This document shows, in pieces, positions 1-4,452 of a stretch of 5,325 bases of DNA. Under the pieces are notes generated by a model. It was given only the letters and a program-made list of their open reading frames with translations. It ran no database searches and had not been told where the DNA came from. Source of the stretch: CAJPSE01 sp963514535 (GTDB lineage: Bacteria; Synergistota; Synergistia; Synergistales; Aminobacteriaceae); contig CAUPUB010000128.1 in assembly GCA_963514535.1 (NCBI GenBank), positions 1 to 5,325 on the forward strand, in the 5' to 3' direction. A program made the translations under genes and the position numbers. Position 1 is the stretch's first letter. Each line of letters opens with the position of its first letter.

Positions 1-89
1 TGCTCTCCGGTCAGTTCCCCGCCGGGACGCAGGTGTCGGTGGACGTCGAGGGGGATGAGCTGGCGTTCGCGAACGGGACCTCCGCGTGA
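1..89 (+). CDS. clpB: ClpB-type disaggregase, C-terminal end (partial)
   Basis: Only the last 28 codons are present, read from position 3 and ending in TGA at 87-89. The peptide runs LSGQFPAGTQVSVDVEG and then DELAFANG, followed by a short TSA tail. This matches the usual ClpB C-terminus, where a Gly-rich turn (SGxFxxGxxVxVDV) and an acidic-hydrophobic strand (DGELxF) close the small D2 domain involved in hexamer contacts. ClpB is a cytosolic AAA+ chaperone that works with DnaK to pull proteins out of aggregates. Walker motifs and the middle domain lie outside the window. Another Clp/Hsp100 ATPase with the same C-terminal fold is possible, because 28 residues cannot separate ClpB from close relatives. 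A strong hairpin follows within 50 bases, so this is the end of its transcript. Confidence 0.72.
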   Translation, partial: LSGQFPAGTQVSVDVEGDELAFANGTSA

Positions 90-114
90 TTTCAAATCAT
101 TTGTATGCTTCGTT

Positions 115-146
115 TAATAGGAAGAACCGCTAATAGGAAGAACCGC
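115..146. repeat. 16-bp tandem duplication, two perfect copies
   Basis: TAATAGGAAGAACCGC occurs at 115-130 and again, with no gap, at 131-146. The 3' part of each copy is the left arm of the terminator stem that follows, so the right arm at 162-173 can pair with either copy (120-131 or 136-147). The duplication looks recent, as the copies are identical. Confidence 0.9.
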
Positions 147-173
147 TCCCCGGTTCGAGGCAGCGGTTCTTCC
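136..173 (+). terminator. Rho-independent terminator after clpB, possibly bidirectional
   Basis: GGAAGAACCGCT (136-147) is perfectly complementary to AGCGGTTCTTCC (162-173), giving a 12-bp stem with a 14-nt loop. The plus-strand tail (174-190) is T-rich but interrupted, not one unbroken run. It lies 46 bases after the clpB stop. The minus-strand MBL remnant ends at 223, so the hairpin may also have served that gene from the other side. Confidence 0.8.
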
Positions 174-222
174 CGTTTGTTTCCGTTGTTTGGCCAGGGT
201 GCGGTCTGAGCTGGAGTCAGGA

Positions 223-541
223 CTATTTGTAGAGGTTGGCGGCGCTCATCTCCAGATATCCCTCGCCCTGATAGTCGGGGAACGCCTTCTTCATGGCCGC
301 GACGAAATCCTTTTTCGTCTTGGAGGCGCTCAGGATCTCTTTCGTCTTTTCGAGATAGGCGATCTTCTCGTCCAGGGCCTCGGGCTTCTCGGGCGTGTGG
401 TGGGAGGTCAGGATCAGCTCGTATCCCTCGCCCTTCATCTTGCGAAGCTGTTCGGCGAACGCATCGATATACCTGCGCTGCCCAGGATGGAGTGGGTGTC
501 GCCTCCCAGCATGTGCAGATAGACGACCTTGGCGGAGGGTA
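223..541 (-). pseudogene. MBL-fold metallohydrolase, C-terminal half, truncated and frameshifted
   Basis: Read from high to low coordinates, codons from 539 give PSAKVVYLHMLGGDTHSILGS. After a one-frame slip near 475, YIDAFAEQL and the rest continue to the TAG at 223-225, ending in LEMSAANLYK. Together they match the second half of MBL-fold hydrolases. The Asp of GGDTHS and the His of TSHHTPE are the usual late metal ligands. The tail (YLEKTKEI, AAMKKAFPDYQGEGYL) is typical of the subgroup with GHxxPE and AMxxxFP motifs. The N-terminal half with the HxHxDH motif is missing. Upstream of about 541 the frame reads AT-rich sequence unlike the family and meets a stop at 576-578. The simplest explanation of the slip is one base lost at 475/474, since restoring it gives ILGS-A-RYIDAF. 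A sequencing error could explain the frameshift but not the missing front half. No functional product is expected. Confidence 0.8.
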
Positions 542-551
542 AGCAGCAGTC

Positions 552-706
552 TAACCAAATCCGCAGGCAAAATTTTTAACGTGTGGTAGAGACAGATTTT
601 GCATGCTTTCCGCCGCACCTGGCGGGTGCAAAATGAGAATTGGAGCAATCTATGCAATAACTCACTTTATTCCTCATAAGGCTATCGCAACCTGCGGATT
701 TGCGGC
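552..706. mobile_element. Candidate small non-coding element with 12-bp terminal inverted repeats
   Basis: CAAATCCGCAGG at 556-567 is repeated in inverted form, without mismatch, as CCTGCGGATTTG at 691-702. The hexamer GCAGTC occurs in direct orientation at 546-551 and 707-712, exactly four bases outside each arm, as a target-site duplication might. The interior is AT-rich and carries a nested hairpin (596-634: an 8-bp outer stem, then CCGCC/GGCGG with a 6-nt loop). I see no convincing gene in it. The left boundary coincides with the point where MBL homology stops. A MITE-like remnant is one reading. Against it, the right flank does not resume the MBL gene, and a 6-bp direct repeat can arise by chance. 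Confidence 0.3.
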
Positions 707-772
707 GCAGTCAAAGGCCGGGTGATCTCGTCCAGAGGGCCGTGCACCGGTATCGAGTTCGTGTTGAAATAT
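704..772 (+). pseudogene. Fragment resembling the C-terminal part of a DJ-1/PfpI-family protein
   Basis: The plus-strand frame beginning at 704 reads GAVKGRVISSRGPCTGIEFV followed by LK. DJ-1/ThiJ/YajL proteins have, after the catalytic region, a conserved segment of the form DGxVITSxGPGTxxxFxLxL. The spacing and the SRGPxT...EFxLK residues fit that segment. Everything else is missing. A stop at 677-679 closes the frame upstream, no nucleophile-elbow Cys region exists, and downstream the reading frame passes into AT-rich promoter-like sequence. If the match is right, this is a scrap of a gene cut on both sides, probably when the downstream accessory gene arrived. The match is short and recognised by eye, so it may be coincidental. 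The frame is also the one used by the AlbA_2 gene, so automated callers may wrongly start that gene at GTG 722. Confidence 0.45.
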
Positions 773-793
773 TTTCGAGCACAAATATTTTTA

Positions 794-823
794 TTGCTGA
801 ATACCTTTCTTTCCAGATACAAT
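794..823 (+). promoter_or_regulatory. Candidate sigma-70-type promoter for the AlbA_2 gene
   Basis: TTGCTG (794-799) and TACAAT (818-823) are separated by 18 bases in an AT-rich patch that contrasts with the GC-rich surroundings. Transcription would begin near 830, leaving a leader of about 40 bases before the ATG at 872. Similar hexamers occur by chance in AT-rich DNA, but the position is right for the only intact gene downstream. Confidence 0.45.
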
Positions 824-871
824 AGAAAACGGAATTGCCCTATCGAAATAAAAGGCTGGGGGCGGAACGCC

Positions 872-2416
872 ATGGAGTTTGATATCGGGAAGTTCGAGGA
901 GTACCGGGAGGACAACCGCCTCGAGGTCAAGGAGGCGAAGGGCGGCCTGCCCAGGAGCCTCTGGGAGACCTACTCCTCCATGGCAAACGGCTATGGGGGC
1001 CTTATCCTGCTTGGAGTGAGCGAGAAGAAGGACGGCAGCTTCGAGACAGCCGGGCTTGGCGCGAAGGACGTGGAGAAGCTGCGGAGGGACCTGTGGAGCG
1101 TCCTTAACGACGGCAAAAAGGTGAGCGTCAACCTCCTGGCCGAGGAGGATGTGAAGGACTGCAAGGTGGGGGAGGATCTTGTCCTCTCCATCCGTGTTCC
1201 GAGGGCGGAGCGCGAGGTCAGGCCCGTCTATATCAACGACGACCTCTTTGGCGGCACGTTCCGCCGAAACGGCGAGGGGGATTACCACTGCACACGAAGC
1301 GAGGTCAAGGCCATGCTTCGCGACCAGACGGAGGAGACCTCCGACATGAAGGTCCTCGAGAATTTCGAGATTGGCGACCTGGACCTGGACACGGTCCACG
1401 CCTACCGAAACCGGCACAGTGCCTACCGCACCGGGCATGTCTGGGAAAGCCTGGACGATGAGGAATACCTGGAGCGGATCGGCGCGGCAAAGAGGGCAAA
1501 GGCGGATAAAAGGCTGCACCCCACGGCGGCAGGACTTTTGATGTTCGGCGAGGAGTTCCGCATCCTGGACGAGTATCCGGAGTACTTCCTGGACTACCGT
1601 GAGACGCTGGACCCTGCCCTCCGATGGACGGACCGCCTGCAGTCGAGCTCCGGGGACTGGACGGGGAACCTGTTTGACTTCTTTTTCCTGGTGTACTCGA
1701 AACTTGTGAAGGACTTGAAGAGACCCTTCAAGCTGGAGGGCGTGACGCGCGTCGACGATACCCCCGTTCACAAGGCCCTCCGCGAGGCCCTGGCCAACTG
1801 TCTGGTGAACACGGATTTTTTCGTGGCGCGGGGCGTCGTCGTCAAGAAGGGCAGCGACGCCATCGTCATGGAGAATCCCGGCTGCATCCGCACGGGCAGG
1901 GAGCAGATGCTGAAGGGTGGCATCTCCGACCCTCGGAACAAGGCGCTGATGAAGATGTTCAACATGATCGGCATCGGAGAGCGCGCCGGGAGCGGCGTTC
2001 CGGATATCTATGCGGTGTGGGAGTCCCAGGGCTGGAAGGAGCCCGTCGTCGAGGAGCGGTACGGCCCGGACCGCACGATCTTAACGCTTGCTTTTACCCC
2101 AAAACAAGCGGAAAAAACAAGCGGAAAAAACAAGCGGAAAAAACAAGCGGAAAAAACGGAGGCGAATGGCAGCAGGGGTAAGTCTGCGAAGACCCTGGAG
2201 AACAGGGTGAAGATCACTGCCTTCCTTGCCTCCGAGGAAAGTGCCGGAACCGGGGAAATTGCGCGGTATATCGGTCTCAGCCCGGCGAGGGTGAGGGTTC
2301 TTCTTTCAGAACTTATGGATGAGGGCATGGTCCAGGCAACGGGAAATGGGCGATCGCGCCGATATTCCGTTAAGCAGGCGACCGGCTCTGATGAAGCCTC
2401 TAAGCGACCCGCATGA
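872..2416 (+). CDS. AlbA_2 / Bergerat-type ATPase / winged-helix protein (COG2865-like)
   Basis: The product has 514 aa. Residues about 12-135 form an AlbA_2 (Schlafen AAA_4) domain: LEVKEAKGG, then SSMANGYGGLILLGVSE, the usual vExKE...AfAN..GG.l.lGV pattern. Residues about 296-400 fit the HATPase_c_4-type C-terminal domain: ALREALANCLVNTDF, ENPGCIR, GGISDPRNKAL and GERAGSGVPDIY. The common HxDY of the first motif is NTDF here. Residues 411-429 are a lysine-rich linker written by a 13-bp tandem repeat. Residues about 442-500 are a winged helix (TGEIARYIGLSPARVRVLLSELMDEGMV, then a basic RSRRYSVK wing). The last 14 residues (from Q502) come largely from a 29-bp repeat and may not be original. 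ATG 872 was chosen because the AlbA_2 domain begins just after it; upstream codons in the same frame read an unrelated remnant. The ribosome site (GGGGGCGGA, 858-866) is weak. Relatives are called ATP-dependent transcriptional regulators, and some occur near defence genes. Target and partner are unknown; no partner gene is present. Confidence 0.85.
   Translation: MEFDIGKFEEYREDNRLEVKEAKGGLPRSLWETYSSMANGYGGLILLGVSEKKDGSFETAGLGAKDVEKLRRDLWSVLNDGKKVSVNLLAEEDVKDCKVGEDLVLSIRVPRAEREVRPVYINDDLFGGTFRRNGEGDYHCTRSEVKAMLRDQTEETSDMKVLENFEIGDLDLDTVHAYRNRHSAYRTGHVWESLDDEEYLERIGAAKRAKADKRLHPTAAGLLMFGEEFRILDEYPEYFLDYRETLDPALRWTDRLQSSSGDWTGNLFDFFFLVYSKLVKDLKRPFKLEGVTRVDDTPVHKALREALANCLVNTDFFVARGVVVKKGSDAIVMENPGCIRTGREQMLKGGISDPRNKALMKMFNMIGIGERAGSGVPDIYAVWESQGWKEPVVEERYGPDRTILTLAFTPKQAEKTSGKNKRKKQAEKTEANGSRGKSAKTLENRVKITAFLASEESAGTGEIARYIGLSPARVRVLLSELMDEGMVQATGNGRSRRYSVKQATGSDEASKRPA
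2105..2156 (+). repeat. Four perfect tandem copies of a 13-bp unit inside the AlbA_2 gene
   Basis: The unit CAAGCGGAAAAAA occurs at 2105-2117, 2118-2130, 2131-2143 and 2144-2156 with no mismatch. Each copy is read in a different frame, giving KQAEKT, SGKN, KRKK and QAEKT again. The peptide is a basic, probably unstructured linker. Loss of one copy moves translation to a frame with TGA at 2208-2210; gain of one copy moves it to a frame with TAA at 2179-2181. Both remove the winged helix. Each unit also carries a run of six A, which adds a second source of slippage. Confidence 0.95.
2373..2401. repeat. 29-bp direct repeat, copy 1 (overlaps the end of the AlbA_2 gene)
   Basis: The 29 bases beginning AGCAGGCGACCGG and ending GAAGCCTCT are identical to 2521-2549. 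This copy encodes QATGSDEAS within the last 14 codons of the AlbA_2 protein, so the gene's natural end was probably near the RRYSVK wing. Both copies contain CTCTGATGAA; in copy 2 this decamer recurs 12 bases further on. Confidence 0.92.
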
Positions 2417-2444
2417 CTCGCTAGTGCTCGTTAGCGGTCTGCTT

Positions 2445-2467
2445 ATCTGCGGCCGTAGGCCGCAGAT
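2445..2467. other. Hairpin 1 between the 29-bp repeats
   Basis: ATCTGCGGCC (2445-2454) pairs perfectly with GGCCGCAGAT (2458-2467) around a 3-nt GTA loop. No T-run follows, so it is not a standard terminator, although it lies 28 bases after the AlbA_2 stop codon and could protect the mRNA 3' end. REP-like elements often show such short-loop palindromes. Confidence 0.8.
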
Positions 2468-2485
2468 GCCGTGTCGATCGCTTAT

Positions 2486-2517
2486 GTCGATGCGCGGCAC
2501 AATTGTCGCGCATCGAC
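2486..2517. other. Hairpin 2 between the 29-bp repeats
   Basis: GTCGATGCGCG (2486-2496) pairs perfectly with CGCGCATCGAC (2507-2517) around a 10-nt loop, itself mostly the self-complementary ACAATTGT. The TGTCGAT of the left arm also occurs at 2472-2478. The hairpin ends three bases before copy 2 of the 29-bp repeat. No T-run follows on either strand. Confidence 0.8.
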
Positions 2518-2520
2518 GCC

Positions 2521-2549
2521 AGCAGGCGACCGGCTCTGATGAAGCCTCT
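2521..2549. repeat. 29-bp direct repeat, copy 2
   Basis: This is identical to 2373-2401, with starts 148 bases apart. It is followed by a second CTCTGATGAA (2546-2555), so the repeat is internally 12-bp periodic at its 3' end. On the minus strand both copies read GFIRAGRLL in different frames, which produces short spurious open frames. It is non-coding here. From 2550 to 2633 I see no gene, only a 6-bp palindrome around one base (AGTGCC-G-GGCACT, 2576-2588). Confidence 0.92.
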
Positions 2550-2633
2550 GATGAATCCCCCTGGTGAAGAATCTAAGTGCCGGGCACTGGAGTGAGTGGC
2601 AGAGCGCGCCGAAAGGGACGCCTGCATCTCACA

Positions 2634-2659
2634 AGAGCGGCCCCCTCAAGGGCCGCTCT
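2634..2659 (-). terminator. Hairpin between the AlbA_2 stretch and hpf, likely hpf terminator
   Basis: AGAGCGGCCC (2634-2643) pairs with GGGCCGCTCT (2650-2659), a perfect 10-bp GC-rich stem with a 6-nt loop. It lies 38 bases beyond the hpf stop in the minus direction and is also downstream of the plus-strand AlbA_2 gene. Neither side has a strong T-run: the minus side continues TTGTG, and the plus side has a GTGTTT about 15 bases on. Assignment rests mainly on the stem and its place between convergent genes. Confidence 0.6.
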
Positions 2660-2697
2660 CGCGTATGCTGCGTGTTTAGGGTGGCTGAACGAGAGCC

Positions 2698-3246
2698 CTA
2701 CTTCATGGGCTCCAGGCGTCCGTAGTTGCCGTCCTTACGCTTGTAGACGACGTTGATGTCGCCCGTATCGGCGTTCTGGAACATGAAGAAGGTGTGTCCC
2801 ACGAGGTCCATCTGCATCACGGCCTCCCTGGGGTCCATGGGGTGCACGGGGATCTTCTTCACCTTCTCGATGACAGGGTCCTGGAGCTCGGCGCCCTCAA
2901 GGGGGGCGTCCACCGTTTCGTCCAGGCTGAAGGAGAACTCGGCGTCGCCTTGGTACTGCCCCTTGTTCTTGAGGTAGTCGTTGTGGCGCTTGATTCGGCG
3001 CTCCAGGTTCTTCAGCGCCTGGTCGAAAGCCCTGCGGGGGTCGTTGGCGTTCTCCTCCGCCCGCAAGATGACGCCGTTGGCGTTGGCCGTCGTCTCCACG
3101 TTGAAGTTGCCCTTATGAAGGCTGACGACCACCTGGCTGTTCAGGATCTTCCTGAAGAACTTCTCCAGCTTGGAGACCTTGCCCTCCATGTAACTTCGCA
3201 GTTTGTCGTCGATCTCCGTCCCTCGCTGCACAAAACGTACTTCCAT
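2698..3246 (-). CDS. hpf: Long-form ribosome hibernation promoting factor
   Basis: The product has 182 aa. Residues 1-95 are the RaiA/HPF (S30AE) domain: MEVRFVQRGTEIDDKLRSYM, KVSKLEKFF, a VSLHKGNFNVE strand and the helix DPRRAFDQALKNLERRIKRH. A charged linker (about 96-122) leads to the C-terminal dimerisation domain (about 123-180) with PVHPMDPREAVMQMDLVGHT, FFMFQNADTGDINVVYKRKD and GNYGRLEP. This layout is the long HPF, which binds the small ribosomal subunit in the decoding region and joins two ribosomes into inactive 100S particles through its C-terminal domain. Length is normal for the family. ATG 3246 is supported by GGAGG at 3256-3260 (9-nt spacing) and by the domain starting at residue 1; an in-frame upstream extension to 3384 reads Pro/Arg-rich sequence with no family likeness. 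It follows holA by 140 bp, seemingly with its own promoter, as expected for a gene induced in slow growth. Confidence 0.95.
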   Translation of the reverse strand: MEVRFVQRGTEIDDKLRSYMEGKVSKLEKFFRKILNSQVVVSLHKGNFNVETTANANGVILRAEENANDPRRAFDQALKNLERRIKRHNDYLKNKGQYQGDAEFSFSLDETVDAPLEGAELQDPVIEKVKKIPVHPMDPREAVMQMDLVGHTFFMFQNADTGDINVVYKRKDGNYGRLEPMK

Positions 3247-3301
3247 CGACCTTCGCCTCCGTTTCTCAGATAGCGGATAAAAGAGATGTTGAGAGCGGAC
3301 C

Positions 3302-3369
3302 CGGAAGCCTACCCATGGTCGGGGCCTGCCCGTGGCCGGGCCTTCCCCCTTCCGTGGGGGCGGCTTCCG
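3302..3369 (-). other. Inverted repeat in the hpf leader
   Basis: CGGAAGCC (3302-3309) and GGCTTCCG (3362-3369) form an 8-bp stem enclosing 52 GC-rich bases with further short stems, such as GCCCG-TGGC-CGGGC. If hpf is transcribed from the promoter at 3375-3383, this would fold in its roughly 120-nt 5' leader. It could also weaken read-through from holA. There is no T-run, so a plain terminator is unlikely, and no known riboswitch or leader family is recognised. Confidence 0.4.
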
Positions 3370-3374
3370 CTTCG

Positions 3375-3383
3375 ATTTTAGCA
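3375..3383 (-). promoter_or_regulatory. Candidate extended -10 promoter for hpf
   Basis: On the minus strand the sequence is TGC-TAAAAT, an extended -10 element (TGN followed by five of six consensus bases). No good -35 is visible at 17 bases. It begins just after the holA stop codon (3387-3389) and lies in the only AT-rich patch between the two genes. Transcription would start near 3368. Confidence 0.4.
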
Positions 3384-3386
3384 CAT

Positions 3387-4403
3387 TTATCCCTTACCGT
3401 ATCGGGATGTGGGGCGATTCGGTTTTTGTCCCGGTCCCTTGCCAGAGGCGTGGCGCAGGAGCTCCCAGAGGAGGAGCTCGAAGTCCAGCCAGCCCCCGGC
3501 GGCGGAGGTCTTCTCCCTCCAGGAGAGGCCGGCGGCCCCCAGCATGAAGCGCTTGATCGCCTCCGCACCGAAGTTTCCGAGGGCGAGTCGGGACATCCTC
3601 ACGGCGTGGTCCCGGGAGCCGCCGGAGGCCCGCAAAGCCGTCGCCTCGTCCTCCGGGAAACAGGCCAGATAGAGCGCGGGACGCAGTCGGTTGCCCAGCG
3701 CGGCCAAAAGGCGCAGCGGGGAGGGATCGGACCGGAGGTGCCGCAGGCTCCGCACCACCTCGCCGTGGCGGGCCTGACAGAGTCCGTCGAGAAATTGAAG
3801 CAGTGCCTTGGCCCCCTCGTCGAAGGAGAGCGCCCTCACGTCGTCGACCCCGATCTCCCTGCCGGAGGCGTAGAAGGACAGCTTGTCGAGCTCCGAACGC
3901 AGCTCCTCCTGAGACTCCAGCGACTCGCCCAACAGGGCCGCGGCCGCGGGGTTCAGTCGGCAGCCGCGCTCCCGGGCCAGGCCGAGGAGCCAGTCCTTTC
4001 GCTTCCAGGGCGGTACGGACGCCTCCGCCTTGAGGAACAGAATCCTCTTGAGCGCCAGGGTCTCCCTGGAAAAAATCTTCCGGGTGTCCCCCGCGAAGGT
4101 CGCGACGACGACGCTCTCCGCCCCGCCACCCTCCGGATCGTCCTCCAGGCTGCCCTCCAGAATGGAGGCCAGCTCGTCGGGAAAGGGACCCAGCGCCTCC
4201 GCGCCCTCGGCCACCGTGACCGTCCGGGCTTCGAACAGCCCACGCGCGCCCGCGGAGGCAAAGAGCTCCTTCCAGTCCCGGAACGCCGTGCCGGCCTCGA
4301 GCTTTCCCGCCAGGGCGAAGCCTTTTTCGGAGAGCGCCGCCAGCTGCTCCGCGAGCTGACGACGCTGGCCCTCGTGCCCCTCGATTACGATGAGGCGGGA
4401 CAT
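3387..4403 (-). CDS. holA: DNA polymerase III delta subunit
   Basis: The product has 338 aa, the usual length for delta. It opens with MSRLIVIEGHEGQRRQ, where delta proteins have a degenerate AAA+ P-loop region that does not bind ATP. Residues 56-57 (Leu-Phe in ARGLFEARTVTV) match the LF pair with which E. coli delta pries open the beta clamp. Further on are SVVVATFAGDTRK, the helix SQEELRSELDKLSFYA with IGVDDVRAL (domain II), and FLDGLCQARHGEVVRSLRHL, DPSPLRLLAALGNRLRP, the collar domain III. Delta forms the clamp loader with delta-prime and DnaX. The start at 4403 lacks a clear ribosome site (the upstream sequence is pyrimidine-rich), no better in-frame start is visible, and the gene lies 49 bp after leuS, so coupled translation is plausible. 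leuS next to holA is also seen in E. coli, with one gene between. The sequence is divergent, as delta usually is, but the overall pattern is consistent. Confidence 0.9.
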   Translation of the reverse strand: MSRLIVIEGHEGQRRQLAEQLAALSEKGFALAGKLEAGTAFRDWKELFASAGARGLFEARTVTVAEGAEALGPFPDELASILEGSLEDDPEGGGAESVVVATFAGDTRKIFSRETLALKRILFLKAEASVPPWKRKDWLLGLARERGCRLNPAAAALLGESLESQEELRSELDKLSFYASGREIGVDDVRALSFDEGAKALLQFLDGLCQARHGEVVRSLRHLRSDPSPLRLLAALGNRLRPALYLACFPEDEATALRASGGSRDHAVRMSRLALGNFGAEAIKRFMLGAAGLSWREKTSAAGGWLDFELLLWELLRHASGKGPGQKPNRPTSRYGKG

Positions 4404-4452
4404 GGAAAAAGGTCGGACATGAGAGGATGCCGATATCGAGTGCCCGGGTGCC

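Noticed and set aside
682..760. Minus-strand reading PVHGPLDEITRPL as a continuation of the MBL gene
   Set aside because: The HGPLD string is suggestive, but spacing and neighbouring residues do not fit the MBL family, and the plus-strand DJ-1-like reading explains the same bases better.
722..871. N-terminal extension of the AlbA_2 protein from GTG 722
   Set aside because: The 50 extra codons read a DJ-1-like scrap and AT-rich promoter DNA. The AlbA_2 domain starts right after ATG 872.
791..1771. Minus-strand open frame opposite the AlbA_2 gene (326 codons)
   Set aside because: It mirrors codon positions of a gene with clear domains. The composition is Val/Leu/His-rich and no motif is seen.
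2373..2549. CRISPR array, suggested by a 29-bp repeat length
   Set aside because: There are only two copies, the 119-bp spacer is far too long and contains hairpins, and no cas genes are present.
2319..2627. Short open frames on both strands over the 29-bp repeats
   Set aside because: They arise from the repeat itself, read as QATGSDEAS on plus and GFIRAGRLL on minus in differing frames. No ribosome site or family is recognised.
2589..2633. tRNA-like look of the GC-rich stretch before the terminator
   Set aside because: No cloverleaf can be drawn: no T-loop GGTTCRA motif and no matching acceptor arms.
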